A DNA stretch of 64,000 bases, from positions 7,820,917 through 7,884,916 of the forward strand of contig JAKSZT010004976.1 of NCBI GenBank assembly GCA_026826555.1, given 5' to 3'. How positions within the stretch are numbered: the stretch's first letter is position 1; the number at the start of each line of letters is the position of its first letter. The notes under the pieces were generated by a model. That model searched no databases, was not told the DNA's origin, and worked only from the letters and a program-made list of their open reading frames with translations. Source of the stretch: Tolypeutes matacus. Its lineage: Eukaryota; Chordata; Mammalia; Cingulata; Chlamyphoridae. Below are positions 23,531 through 35,466 of the stretch, piece by piece. A program made the translations under genes and the position numbers.

Positions 23531-24715
23531 AAAGATACATTTGCAAGTAACATACAAGAGATTATAATAATAAACCCTGAAGACCAGATGCATTCTTTTG
23601 TCAGGACATTTCAAAGTTATTGAGTAGAATCTGAAAGCTAACTTGTATTTCAATTTTTAAATTTCATACTAAGCTTCGCAAACAAAGGCTGCAAAGGGTG
23701 GGTACTTCCAACAACGATGGAGCATCTCAAGTGTTCAGGACCTTTCACTTTGTCATCAACGCTACTACCACCACTCAAGCAACGTATGTATAACTAACTA
23801 GGTTAGCCAGGCTCTTCCTGGAACTCAACTTATTATTGGTGCCCTGGAGCCTAAATGAAGGGGGTAGTGGTAGAGAAGAGAGAGGAGCTTCTTCAAGTGC
23901 CCTGAGTCCTGACTTTGACAGGTCAGCAAGCGGCATTTAGTCCACAGTGACCCTTCGTGTGTGACATGGGGGGTGGGGAGGCAGGGAGAGAACACCCTGT
24001 GCCAGGCCCCTTCTACTGCAGTGCCAGGGAATGACCATGGTCTAACAAACAGAGGAGGGGCCCTCAGAGAAGTCAACAGCCTGCCGGGCAGGCCCCCCAA
24101 AACCACAGAGCCTGGTCTCATCACACACCTGCAGTTAGGATCATGACAGGGGGATGCTTGAGGATGGTTTCCTCCTAACGCAACCTAGAAAACGAGGGAA
24201 GGTAGCTGGGGACTTGCAGGGACTTGCTGGGCAGCTGGCCCCCACCAGCGGGCAAAGCACCCAGGCTGCACAGGCCTGCTGAGGATGGAGCTGCTGCAGA
24301 AGCCAGCAGAGCTGCTGCCAAGGTCTGACCACCTCTGGCTCCCCTGCAGGGCGGGCCTCCGCCAGCCACTTAGCAGTGGCCTTCAAATTGTAGGGTCACC
24401 CAGCCTATTGATAAAAGAGATTGGGGTATGCAGCCCCAATATTATACATTTACTTACTTATAAATTATATGCACATTTATTTTCTATGGTATTCGCAAAC
24501 TAAAGACATTATAAAATGGCCCACATAAGAATAAGACTGGTAATATTTATTCCCCATATTCCAGGTGGCTTTTTTTTTTTTTTTGCCTGCAGCCCACTCT
24601 AGAGATCCATGGCTTATTGAGTCTAGCCCCTCTGCCTGTGTGCCCTTAAAGATGACCTGCAGAGGAAGAGGGGAGGTGGAACTTGAGGCAGTGGGGTCCA
24701 CTAATCCAGCTCAGA
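23531..24715. other. Mostly single-copy DNA
   Basis: GC-richer from 23.9 to 24.4 kb, but no exon with supporting context. T-run at about 24571-24586. Confidence 0.35.
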
Positions 24716-25174
24716 TGGCCCAGGCAGGGTGAGCCTTAACAGACCCCAACTGAAAGATAGCAGAGAAGGAGGCTCCAGGAATCCATCCCCCCTTCAGCAG
24801 AACAACTATTGAATTGGCAGGAACTGTCTGAATCAATGATTTTGAAACTCCAGAGTCTAGGGGAACACTGTGCAGCATCATGGGAGGAGTGGGAAGAAGA
24901 AATGGTCTTTGATAAAGACCAGTGATTTCCACCCTCCCTGCAGCAGCTCCCATGCCCCTGGCTCCAGCTTTGTTGCAGGCAGCAATGGGGACAGAGCTTG
25001 GCCTCCAGGCTCAGCTTGCTGGTGCCAGGGAGGGACAGAAAGGCTAGTTCTCCAAACTCCCAGGGTGTGTGGTCTGATCGCAGAGCTCTACCTTTGATCA
25101 GTTACTCCAGATCACTGGGAGCCAGAGATGAGGGCGGCCACTGTTCCAACTCCCTTGCACAAAGACGGCAGAGG

Positions 25175-25176
<2 letters not shown>

Positions 25177-25208
<32 letters not shown>

Positions 25209-25288
25209 AGGTACTGGGGCCTGGGATTAAACCTGGGACTGTGTATATGGAAAGCCAGTGCTCAACCACTGAGCCACATCTGCTCCCC
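25177..25288 (-). mobile_element. tRNA-headed SINE, antisense, inside old L1
   Basis: Long T-run followed by 'GAGGTACTGGGGCCTGGGAT' and the antisense head ending 'CACTGAGCCACATCTGCTCC'. The target-site duplication CAGAGGAA is at 25169-25176 and 25289-25296. Confidence 0.88.
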
Positions 25289-26366
25289 CAGAGGAACCTT
25301 AAAGACAGTAACTTTCCTCAACGCTACAGAAAACAGTTAAAGGACAGCATTAACTGAGCAAGTGCTGAGTCAAGAAAACGCAGTTCCAAAAGCCAGAGAA
25401 GAGGCTCCAGGTGCCCTTGCTGGCCCTTCCCCAGCCCTCTCCTGGGTGGAGCCAGCTTGTGCTCCCATTGTAGGTCCCTGGCCCTGATCCAGAGGGAGCA
25501 GAGTGGCCCCTGTGTGCATGCCAGTCTATCAGGTAGAAGTCGGAGAGACTTAACCAGGAACTTGTTTAAGGCTCCTCCTCCCAAAATTTCTCCTGAGGGC
25601 AAAAAAGTGGCTTGCAGACAGCTGGGACAGTGTGAGAAACAATTAAATTGAAGCAGACTAGGTAAAGAACTACCTATATTAATTCACTCAAGAAAGCACC
25701 TAAAAGGGGGTTGAAGTCTAGCTCAAAAGGAATAAAGAGGGTATTTACTCCAGCTCCAGGAACTCTAAATGGAGAATTCCTAAGGCCTCTAGCATGCACA
25801 AGCTCAGGAAAGGAAGCAGGCTCAGATAAATCAGAGAAGCCCCTGAACTTCCCATTTGCCTCAGGTGGTTTTCCTGATAGAAGGGCTAAGCTTTGAAGGA
25901 GACCACCACCCAAAGCAGAGCCAATTTGCAAAGACAGTGAAAGGTGCTTTTTGCCTTAGTTTGTTTGTTTTGATTAGCTCCTGGCATTCAAGAAAATTTC
26001 TGTCATATCACTAGCTGAATATAAACTTAAGGACAGACAGCTCAGGGATTAAATCCCAGAGTTAACACTTTAAAATATTAAAATGTCCACTGTGCAACAA
26101 AAGATTACAAGATAAACAATGAAATAGGAAATGATGGCCCATACAAAGGAATAAGAAAAAACACCCAAAAACCATCAACGAGGAGGACCAAACTTTGGGC
26201 TTACTGGGCAGGAACTTAAAAAAAAAAAAAAAAATAGTTCAATATGATAAAGGAGATAAAGGAAAACACAGAGAAAGAACTAAAAGATATAAAAAACACA
26301 ATGAGTGAAGAATATGGGACTCTATCCAGAGAAATACTGGAATTGAAGAACATAATAACTGAAATG

Positions 26367-26557
26367 GGGAAGCGGCTGTGGCTCAATCAGTAGGGCTCCC
26401 GTTTACCATACGGGAGGCCCTGGGTTCGGTTCCCGGGGCCTCCTGGTGAAGGCAAGCCCGCCCGCACGGCGTGGTTAGCTGACCCAGCGAGCACAAGCAG
26501 CAAGGGGGGGATAAATGAATAAATAAATAAAATCTTTAAAAAAAATAAAAATAAAAA
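26367..26557 (+). mobile_element. DAS-type SINE inside old L1 ORF1
   Basis: The head starts 'GGGAAGCGGCTGTGGCTCAA', with B-box 'GGTTCGGTTCCC', then 'GGCGTGGTTAGCTGACCCAG' and a tail 'AATAAATAAATAAAATCTTT'. A perfect 13-bp target-site duplication (AATAACTGAAATG) lies at 26354-26366 and 26558-26570. Confidence 0.93.
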
Positions 26558-27133
26558 AATAACTGAAATGAAAAATTCCCCCAACAGCTTCAACAGCAGT
26601 TTGAAAGTGACAGAATAAAGAATCAATGATCTCAAAGACAAGACAACTGAATTGGCTGAGTAGAAAGAAAACAGAATAAAAAAGAACAGAGCCCAAGAGA
26701 TCTGTGGGATACCATCAAGCATGTCAATATACACATTATAGGAGTCTCAGATGGAGAAGAAAGAGAGAAGGGGGCAGAAGGAATAGTCAAAGAAATACTG
26801 GCAGAAAACCCCAAATTTAACAAAAGACATGAACATGCACATTCAAGAACCCCAAGACAAACCCCAAACAGGATAAACTCAAAGAGAATAACGCCCAGAC
26901 ATATAATAATCAAACTGTCCAAATGTCAAGGACAAGGAGAGAGTTCTGAAAGCTGCAAGAGAAAAGCAATCAGTTATGTACAAGGGAATGCCAATAAGAC
27001 TTAAGTGCCAACTTCTTATCAGAAACCATGGAGGCAAGAAAGCAGTAGGTTGAAACACTTAGAATGCTGAATGAAAACAATTTCTAACAAAGAATTTTAT
27101 ATCTGGCAAAACATTCTTTCAAAAATGAGGGAG

Positions 27134-27230
27134 GGGGACAGATGTGGCTCAAACAGTTGGGTGTCCATCTCCCATATGGAGGGACCTGGGTTCGATCCCC
27201 GGGACCTCCCAGTAAAAAAAAAAAAAAAAA
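27134..27230 (+). mobile_element. Short tRNA-headed SINE inside old L1
   Basis: The head begins at about 27134, has a perfect B-box ('GGTTCGATCCCC'), and ends in an A-run of about 21. A perfect 13-bp target-site duplication (AAAAATGAGGGAG) is at 27121-27133 and 27231-27243. Confidence 0.93.
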
Positions 27231-29596
27231 AAAAATGAGGGAGAGTTAAGACATTCCCAGATAAACAAAAGCAGAAGGAGTTTATTAGCACTAGACCTGC
27301 CCAACAAGCAATGCTAAAGAGAATTCTTCAGACCGAAAGGAAATGGCACTAGACAGTGGATCAAAACAGCATAAATAAATAAAGACCCCTGGTAAAGGTA
27401 ACCGTACAAGTAATTATAAATGCCAGTACTATTGCATTTTTGCTATATATTGTTTGCTATATAAATCCATTTCTTCTTATAGGTGCTAAAATGCAAATGC
27501 ATAAAAAGTAATGATAAATGGATGGTTTTGACAACAATGTACGAAGATATAATATGTAACCTAAAAAGGTGAAGGGATGGAAGGGTAGAGGAACAGTGTA
27601 TGTGTATGCTATTGAAGTAGAGTTGGTATCAAATCAAATATGATTGTGACAGATTTAGGAAGTAAAATTTTTTATTATTTTTTTCCATTTTTATTTAGTT
27701 TTTTTTAATTTCTTATTTGTTTTGTTTTAGAGGATGTTAAATTTTAACCCCATGGTAACCCACAAAGAGAATACATGGAAAATATATTCAGAAAGAAATG
27801 AGAAGGGACTCACAATGGTACAATACCAAAAATAAATATATAAATATGAAAGTGAGCATTAATGGAAGCACTGAGAGTCAAAAAAGGTATGAGTCAAAAA
27901 GACAAAAATATCAAACTGGCAAAAGAAAGTACAGCATTATCGTTAGTTACTTTAATGTATATGGATTAAACTCTCCAGTTAAAAGGCAGAGATTAGCAGA
28001 ATGAATTTAAAAAGCACAACCAACTATATGCTGTTTACAAGAGACTCACCTTAAATTCAAAGACAGAAGTAAGTTGAAAGTGAAAGGAAGGAAAAAATAT
28101 ATATACCATGCAAGCAACAACCAAAAGAGAGCTGGTATAGCTATAATAATATCTGATAAAACAGACTATATAAGAAAGTGTTACAAGGGACAAAGAAGGT
28201 CATTATATACTGATAAAGGGGTCAATTCAACAAGAAAATACAATTAACAACATATATTTACCTAACAACAGAGCTCCAAATGTATGAAGCAAATATTGAC
28301 AGATTTGAAGGGAGAAATAAGTGTCTCTACATTAATAGTAGATTTGAATACACCACTCTCAATATTGCGTAGAACATCGAGATATAAGATCAATAAGGAA
28401 ATAGAAGTCTTAAACAATAAACCAGCTGGACCTAACACCTCACCCAACAGCAGCAGTATACACATTCTTCTCAAGTGCTCAGGGATCATTCTCCAGGAGA
28501 GACGATGTTAGGCCACAAAACATGCCTCAATAAATTCAGAATACTGAATACTGAAATCATACCATGTATCTTTTCTGACCACAATGCAATGATGCTAGAA
28601 AACAGAGGGGAAATGGAAAATTCACAAATATGTGGAATTTTAACAGAGTACTCTGAAAAAAAAAAAAAAAAAAAGGCAGAGAATGGGTCAAGGAAGAAAT
28701 CACGAGGAAAATTAGGAAATTATCTTGAGGCAATGAAAATGAAAACACAACATACCAAAACTTAGGGATGCAGCAAAGGCAGTGCTGAGGGGGAAATTTA
28801 TAGCTCTAAGTGCTTGCATTAAAAGGAAAAAAGATTTCAAATCAGAGACCTACCCTCAGAACTGAAGGATCTAGAAAAAGAACAAATTAAACCCAAAGCA
28901 AGCAGAAGGAAGGAGATAAAGATTAGCATGGAGATAAATGAAAAAGAGAATTTTTTAAAAAATAGAGAAACTCAACAATCCAAAACTAAGCAATTTCACA
29001 GAGTCAAAACTAGACTATAGGTTACCAGGGGCTAGTAGAAAATGGGGAGTTAATGCTTAAATTATAAAGAGTTTCTATTTGGGATGATGGAGAAGTTTTG
29101 GTAACAGATAGTGGTGATGGTAGCAGAACATTGTGAATGTAATTAACAGTACTGAATTATATATTTAAATGTGGTTAAAAGGGGAAATTTTAGGTTACAT
29201 AATCTTACTAGAATACATTTTTTTTTTAACTCAGAGGACTGGATTACACAAGGCAAGGGACCATATATAACACAGTGAATGCAGTGGTGGATTATGGACT
29301 GTGGTTAACAGTGCAGATATGAGAATCTTTTCCCATGAACTATAACAGATGTACAATACTAATACATGGGGTTAATAATAGGATGGTTTATGGGAAAAAA
29401 TACACCAAATGTAAGCTATGAACTATAGTTAGTAGTAATATTTTGATGATGTTCTTTCATCATTTGTAACAAATGTTCCACAACAATGCAAGATGTTGGT
29501 GGTGGGGTGATATATGGGAATCTTTTATGTTATGCATGATTGTTCTGTAAACTCACAACTTCTCTAATCATTAAAAAAAAAAAAAAAAAAAAAAAA

Positions 29597-30178
29597 ACAT
29601 AGGACTATATAACACAAGTAGTGACCCCTAGTGAAAACCATGGGGGGAGTGGATATGGCTCAAGCAGCTGGGCACCTGCCTTCCACATGGGAGGTCCCGG
29701 GTTTGGTTCCCAGTGCCTCCTAAAGAAGACGAGCAAGACAGCGAGCTGACTCAATAAAATGACACAACAAGATGACACAAGGAGACACAATGAGCAGACA
29801 CAAGAGACAACAAGCAGGGAGCAGATGTGGCTCAAGCAATTGGGTGCCTCCCTCCCACATGGGAGGTCTCAGGTTCAGTTCCCAATGCCTCCTAAAAAAA
29901 AAGACGATGAGCAGATACAGAGAGCACACAACGAGCAGACACAGAGAGCAGACAGGGAGCACAAACAACGAGGGGGGTAGAAATAAATAAATAAATCTTA
30001 AAAAAAAAAAAAAGAAAACCATGGACTACAGTTAATAGTACAATTATTAAAATGTTCTTTCAAGAATTGAAACAAATGTACCAAATTAATTCAAGGTGTT
30101 AATAACAGGGTGGTATATGGGAACTCTGTAATTTACACATGATTTTTCTATAAACATACAACCTCTTTGATTTTAAAA
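29597..30178 (+). mobile_element. Second L1 3' end, split by a two-headed SINE
   Basis: Bases 29597-29643 and 30025-30178 join into one short L1 3' UTR ('GACTATATAACACAAGTAGT', 'GACTACAGTTAATAGTACAA', 'CATACAACCTCTTTGATTTT'). It begins right after the A-tail of the L1 ending at 29583. It therefore probably integrated at that tail. Confidence 0.7.
29644..30013 (+). mobile_element. Two-headed DAS-type SINE
   Basis: Two complete heads lie at about 29646 and 29817. Each is followed by a 'CCTCCTAAA' stretch and a GACGAGCAAGACAG-like or GACGATGAGCAGATAC-like body. Only the second unit has the 'AATAAATAAATAAATCTT' tail. One perfect 11-bp target-site duplication (GAAAACCATGG) at 29633-29643 and 30014-30024 brackets both, which suggests a dimeric source. 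Confidence 0.85.
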
Positions 30179-30192
30179 AAAAAAAAAAAGCA

Positions 30193-30990
30193 AACTTCTT
30201 CTCTGCTTAAAATCCTTCCAGGCCTCCCCAGACTTTGAAGATAAAATGCCAAGTGCTTAAAATAATGGTGTCCATAGCCTGTACCGAGCTCCCCAGACAT
30301 GCTGTACATTCTACCAATTCCTCACAGTCTCCCCTGGCCATAACCATACAGACTTGCTTGCCAATTCAGCACAGCCTCCAAGATGGCCCCAAAAGTCCTT
30401 GCCTCCTGGTACCGCACCTTTCTGTAGTACCTCGACACACTCATGTTGAATAGGGCTGGTCTGAGTAAGCAGTAGGATACTGCAGTGATGACAGCATGGC
30501 GCTTCTGAGGCTAGGTCATAAAAGACACTGCGGCTTCAGCCTTGATCTCTCTTGGATCACTTTCTCTGGGGAAGCCAGCAGCTTGCTGTGAGGACACTCA
30601 AGCAGCCCTAGGGATATTGTGGAGAGGAACAAGGATCTTCTGCCAACAGCCAGTATCAACTAGCCAGCCATGTGAGCCAACTTGGAAGATGGTCCTCCAG
30701 CCCCAGTCGAGCCTTCAGGGGACTGCAGCACCAGCTGCGTCTTGACTGCAATCTCATGAGGGACCCTGAGCCAAACTGCTCCTGAATTCCTGATGCTCAG
30801 AAACAATGTGAGATAATAAATATTGTTATTTTAAGCCACAAAGCTTTGAAGCAATTTGTCACCCAGCAAAAGGTAACTAACAGGCAATGTTCTCTCTCCA
30901 TCCATGTCTTTGCATGAGCTTGTCCCTCACCTTGGAATGCCCTATGTCCTTCTTCTCACTTACCCATACAAGCATCCTCCCTCCCTCTCT
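30193..30990 (+). repeat. L2 fragment split by an MLT1 LTR
   Basis: Bases 30193-30355 ('TGCTTAAAATCCTTCCAGGC', 'GATAAAATGCCAAGTGCTTA') and 30885-30990 ('CTTTGCATGAGCTTGTCCCT', 'CACCTTGGAATGCCCTATG') are adjacent parts of an L2 3' region. The LTR between them separates the two parts. Non-coding. Confidence 0.6.
30358..30882 (+). mobile_element. MLT1-type solo LTR
   Basis: Landmarks run in order: 'CCAAGATGGCCCCAAAAGTC', 'GAGGCTAGGTCATAAAAGAC', 'TTGGATCACTTTCTCTGGGG', 'GTGAGGACACTCAAGCAGCC', 'GACTGCAATCTCATGAGGGA', and the end 'AATATTGTTATTTTAAGCCA'. No internal proviral sequence is present. It is better preserved than the MLT1 at 10.6 kb. This is an old endogenous retrovirus-like relic with no coding potential. 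Confidence 0.85.
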
Positions 30991-31117
30991 CTCTGTTTCT
31001 GTCATAGTAAAAAGTGACTGAGACACACACACACGAGAGAGAGAGAGAGCACCAAACACAGAGACTTAACATAGAAGATACTCAAAGATAATGAGTCAAC
31101 AAAAGGCTATCAGGAGA

Positions 31118-31182
31118 GATGGATGGATGGATGGATGGATGGATGGATGGATGGATGGATAGATGGATGGATGGATGGATGG
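31118..31182. repeat. (GGAT)n microsatellite
   Basis: About fifteen near-perfect tetranucleotide units with one GATA interruption. The AGGG-rich stretch continues to about 31230. Likely polymorphic. Confidence 0.95.
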
Positions 31183-31230
31183 GACAGATGGAGGGAAGGA
31201 GGCATGGAGGCAGGCAGGGGGGGAGGGACT

Positions 31231-32329
31231 AGATCTGGACTCCTGCTGGAAAGGTTGAAAGCCTCACCAGCTCACCCAAGAGTAACAGTATTGCAACAGC
31301 TTTGGCAGAAGCAAGGAACGGTTTCCTACGAGCCTTGTATTAAATACTAAATTTCTTCTACAAAGAAATCACAAGAAGCCATTTTCTGAGTCTGCTCCCT
31401 CAGGCTGCTCTCTTTCAAGCACTGTGTCACTGCAGAAACTAGAGCCCTGCTGGACAATTTCCCATCACAGAAGACACTACAAGAAACAGCATGGAGCTGA
31501 GTCCTGGATACCGGCTGTTGACCAGAAAGCAGTGGCATGAGGGGCACTCAAATGGCCAGCACTCCCTCTATAAGAACTTCTACAATCCATACTTTCTCAT
31601 GCTGGGAGTTGGATACACATGTGTTCAGTGCATTATTCATTCTTGTATGTCTTAAACAAAAATTCACAGGAAACAAAGAATTTAACTGGAAAAAAAGAGT
31701 GGGAAGAGCATCTGCAAAATGAGCGCTGCTCTCAGAAGCAATTCTGTTCTGAATTTTTTTTAAAAATCAATCATTTGATTTATTAAATCAAATGAACCAT
31801 TCATTGTGATAGGAAGATAGATCCAGGCACTCAATCCCCTGTGGAATGGATACTTTTTAAACGGGATGATGAAGACAAGACCTCTTCAGGGTGCCAGCCC
31901 TATTAAGACTCTCAAAGGAAAAGCCATCCTCAGAGGTTTACAATGTCCTATGTACTGGGGAAGATGACAGTGGGGCAGGGAGCTGAGCTAAGACCATCAA
32001 GCATAGCCAAGAAAAGCACTCCTGCCTGAGGCACAGCCCACTCCCCCCAGGCTCTGTCCCTTATCCCCCAACTCCTGCTACTTAATGGCAAAAGGCAAGG
32101 GAAGCAGTAAAAAGTGACTGAGAGATACAGTCATAAAAAGAAAGTTCCTTTATCAGTGATTGAGCCTCTCTGCACCACAATTGAGTTATCCGAAGCAGCT
32201 GTATCATTTCAACAATGTGACAAAAGTCAGACTTCACCAGATGGCTGTTTTATATCTGCCTAAGAGAAAAGTGGAACCAAAACAAAGAGGGGAGGGATTG
32301 GCTTCTCTCCTAGTCTTATGTAATTTGAA
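31231..32329. other. Single-copy DNA, no gene recognised
   Basis: Only short chance frames are present. No repeat head or exon is recognised. Confidence 0.4.
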
Positions 32330-32925
32330 ATGCCAGTACATATAGGTCAACCTCGTTCTTTCTTAGTGGTGCACAGTATTCTACACTATGGATGAGACAT
32401 AATTTGTTTAACCTTTCCTCTACTGATCTGTACCAGGCTGTTTCCATAAGGCTGTATCGAACTCACTTGTACCAAAACTGTGGTGTACATGTGCACATGC
32501 TTGTGCAGGAGACATGGGCAGAAGTGGGAATGATCAGTCAAGTTACGCCTAGCTCTCATTTTGATCAATACTGCTAACTGCCTTCCAAACAGGTTTCACC
32601 AGCTTGCTCCCTTCAACAGTGCATCATAGTTCCCATTTCCTTGTATTCTCATCAATTGAGAAAATTATCTGTTTTTACCAATCTAAACAGACAAAAACAG
32701 GCAAAACAATGGGATGTTAAAATTCGCATTTCCTGGGTCAGTAGGACTGGGCATCTTTTTTGAAATATTAGTGGTCACTAGTATTTCTTCTATGAATTGC
32801 CTGTTAATAGTCTTTACCTACTTCCTTGTGGGTTTGGGACTTTCATTGTTACTGTTCTTGTTGTTATTGATTTGTAGGGGCTCTTTCATAAATTCAGACT
32901 ATTAGTTCTTTGTAAACAAAATGTT
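32330..32925 (-). mobile_element. Old L1 (L1M) ORF2 C-terminal fragment, antisense
   Basis: On plus the antisense landmarks are 'GTGGTGCACAGTATTCTACA', 'TAACTGCCTTCCAAACAGG' and 'AATTCGCATTTCCTGGGTCA'. The right end corresponds to the ORF2 region just upstream of these. Frames are broken throughout. Confidence 0.65.
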
Positions 32926-32934
32926 TCATAAATG

Positions 32935-33540
32935 GAGAGACACACTTGGGTTCGTGAATAAGAAGACTCAACATAGAAAAAAGTCAATTCTCTGCAAATT
33001 GATCTATAGATTTAATGCAATTCTGATTCAAATCCAGCAAGGCTTTTCATAGAAATAGACAAGCTGATTCTAAAATTTATATGGAAAGGTGCAGGCCCTA
33101 GAATAGCTACAACAAGGTTGCCAAGGAGGAACAAAGTGGGAGAAATCTCTTTCCCCAATGTTAAGGCTTACCAGATCGCTATGGCAATCCAAAGTGTGGT
33201 ATTAGCAGAGGGACAGACTCAGAGAACCCAGAAGGAGACCCACACAAATAATTCCAACTGATTTTTGACAAAGGTATTAAAATGAAGGAAAGGTAGCCTC
33301 TGCAACAAATGGTGCTGGATCAATTGGCCATTCACACGCCAAAAACGAGCCTCTATCTAAGCATGGGTGGACTGTATCAGTGTCAATGTCCTGGTTGTGA
33401 TCTCGTACTATGATTTCACAAGATGTCGCCACTGGGGGAAACTGCATGAAGGGTACACAGTCTTTTGCTGTATTGTTTCTTATAATTCCATGTGAACCTA
33501 TCATTACCTCAATAAAATAGTCCATTAAAAATATTGCCAA
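32935..33540 (+). mobile_element. Old L1 (L1M) fragment, ORF2 then 3' UTR
   Basis: Sense landmarks are 'TTGATCTATAGATTTAATGC' (the LIYRFNAI region of ORF2), 'AATTTATATGGAAAGGTGCA' and 'CAAATGGTGCTGGATCAATT'. The sequence then jumps at about 33365 to a 3' UTR with 'ATGTCGCCACTGGGGGAAAC' and 'TTCCATGTGAACCTATCATT'. The last part of ORF2 is therefore deleted. It abuts an antisense fragment on its left. Confidence 0.7.
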
Positions 33541-34254
33541 TATTTTCTCCTTCTCTAACTTTTATCTTCTGAATTTCTTAATGTTTTTTTTTTTTGGGGG
33601 GGGGGATAATTTTTATCCACTCAACTTTATCTTTTTCTTTATGTCTCTTGGATTTATTTAACGTTTTATACTTTGCAATTTTCTTGAAGTTGCTAAAATG
33701 AACAGATGGTACTTTTACAATAAAAAGTAAACAGTTGTTTTTAAATTAGCTGTATGAAACCCTATAAAAGATAACATAAAAAAATTAAACAAAGCTGAGC
33801 ATAACCTTAAAAGAATGATGTTTAGGAGGTGATCTCAAACTCAGGTTTAAGCTGATATGACAAGACAAGAGAAATTAAACATCATTAATATAACGAAAAC
33901 AAAAAAGTTCATGTATATGTGTTCATGAATGGGGTGAAAGATTCTGTAAAAGCCAGATACACCCATGCCCCACACCCCCCAGCCCTCAGCCCCCCGCTGC
34001 TGGTTAGGCTGGGCAGTCACAGTGAGAACAGGAGCTATTCATGCCTGACTCAGGATCTGACCTTTCAACTACAGCCCCAAAAGAAGAGATGTCTGTGCTC
34101 CCTTCCTAGCACTTCTTGTGGCATATACCAAAATACTTCACTTTGAAGATTGTAAATTCTTCTTCAGAAAGCAGCTGTGCACAATTGCGTGCTGTGCACT
34201 CACAGGGTTTTAGAGAAAGCATTCATTAAGACATCCTCGGCATCTGAAACAGAA
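33541..34254. other. Single-copy DNA
   Basis: A T-run immediately followed by a run of about 12 G lies at 33584-33605. Nothing else is recognised. Confidence 0.4.
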
Positions 34255-34405
34255 CCAAAAATAATAAAGTTCTGTGGCCAGTGCCAGATGCCACTCCAGG
34301 CACCTGGCCTACACTCGACCAGAAAGGCGAATCACCTGCCCAAAGCCACACAGCAAGATGATGTTGAACTCAGCACCCGGCCAAAGGCCCAAGTCCCCTG
34401 AGCGT
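34255..34405 (+). repeat. MIR element
   Basis: 'CACCTGCCCAAAGCCACACA' and 'GCAAGATGATGTTGAACTCA' correspond to the conserved MIR core. Diverged, non-coding. Confidence 0.6.
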
Positions 34406-34782
34406 CACGTCTCAAAGGGCAGGGGCTCACCTGGCACCAAGCAGTCCCACGTTCAACGGCCACCCTTCAGCTGGGGAAAGCTGCCTGGTACCAAAACTTT
34501 TTTCTTTGGTGCTATTATGGGGTATGTTAATAAAGATTGTCACTGTGCAACAGAAACAGAAATATTCTGTAAATATTCTCGCTGACCTGATTTTGTGATA
34601 ATCAGGGTAGGCTAAACATTCGCTATGTTAGAAATCATGCATGTGTTCCCAGACCTAGTTTTTCTCCCTAGGTCTGTTTTTTAGAATGCTGGTGATAAAC
34701 TAAGCCTGATTTATTATACGACCTTGCTGTTTGGAAAATGACTGTAACTCTAGGTATCTTTGGTCAACCTTAAGAAATATAG

Positions 34783-34884
34783 CAGGGGGACGGATGTGAC
34801 TCAAATGGTTGGGTGTCCGTCTCCTATATTGGAGGGACCTGGGTTCGATCCCCAGAACCTCCCAGCAAAAAATTAAAAAAAGAA
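34783..34884 (+). mobile_element. Short tRNA-headed SINE
   Basis: The head begins 'GGGGGACGGATGTGACTCAA', B-box 'GGTTCGATCCCC', A-rich tail to 34884. The duplication AAATATAG is at 34775-34782 and 34885-34892. Confidence 0.82.
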
Positions 34885-34894
34885 AAATATAGAA

Positions 34895-35235
34895 GGTGCA
34901 TGGGCCACCAGGCTCCGTGAGTGGGTGCACCGCCAGGCCTCATGAGCCACACAGCAAGATGATGATGTAACAGGAGAATGACAAGGGAGAGCCAAGACAA
35001 GATATGCCGAAAAACCAGGAACTAAGGCGGCACAGGCGGTAGGACGCCTCTCTCCCCATCGGAGATTCCAAGGATCGAATCCCAGTGAAGACAGGAGGAG
35101 AAAGATGAGAAGAGGGGGCAGGAAACAGACACAGAGAGTTGCCCAGCAAATGGACACAAAAACAGCAAAAATGTGGGGAGGGGAGGAGGGAATGGATAAA
35201 AGTATATAAGTAAATAAATCCTTAAAAAAACGTAT
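34895..35235 (+). mobile_element. DAS-type SINE body, head degenerate
   Basis: The body is recognisable from 'CACACAGCAAGATGATGATG', 'GACGCCTCTCTCCCCATCGG', 'GAGTTGCCCAGCAAATGGAC' and the tail 'AAGTAAATAAATCC' plus A. The 5' head is degenerate or truncated. Directly downstream is an L1 3' end. Confidence 0.65.
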
Positions 35236-35466
35236 AGGGGAGTAAGTTACGGACTATTGTTAGTAGCAAAACTTTGACAATGCTCTTTCATAATTTAACA
35301 AATGTTTCACAACAATGCAAAGTATTTGTGGTGGGGTGATGTGTGGGAGCCCTGTATGATGTTATGCATGTTTGTTTTGTAAGTTCACAATGTTTACTGA
35401 ACACTTATTGTTTATGTATGTTCATGTATGAATGATATACTTCAATAAATTGTTAAAAAAAAAAAA
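35236..35466 (+). mobile_element. L1 3' end fragment
   Basis: 'GTTACGGACTATTGTTAGTA', 'TTAACAAATGTTTCACAACA' and 'TGTAAGTTCACAATG' match the L1 3' UTR family also seen at 1-745 and 29030-29580. It closes with an A-run. Confidence 0.75.

Larger units (their letters stand above)
24716..29583 (+). mobile_element. Old L1 with 5' UTR, ORF1 and EN relics, RT region deleted
   Basis: The order is: a GC-rich 5' UTR-like segment (about 24.7-26.0 kb); ORF1 remnants at about 26.25-27.3 kb, including the region around 'AAACCATGGAGGCAAGAAAG'; an ORF2 endonuclease remnant at about 27.94-28.65 kb; and the linker toward reverse transcriptase to about 28.97 kb. It then jumps straight to an L1 3' UTR (about 29.03-29.58 kb) ending in a long A-run. 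Nearly all of the RT and C-terminal coding region is absent. All frames carry many stops, so it is inactive. Three SINEs are inserted in it. The 5' boundary is approximate. Confidence 0.7.

Noticed and set aside
27134..27200. tRNA gene suggested by good A- and B-box sequences (also in the other SINE heads).
   Set aside because: All such matches are followed by SINE bodies and A-tails and are bracketed by target-site duplications. They are tRNA-derived retroposons and not tRNA genes.
31118..31182. Tandem repeats considered as a CRISPR-like or coding repeat array.
   Set aside because: It is a plain GGAT tetranucleotide microsatellite with no spacers. The genome is mammalian.
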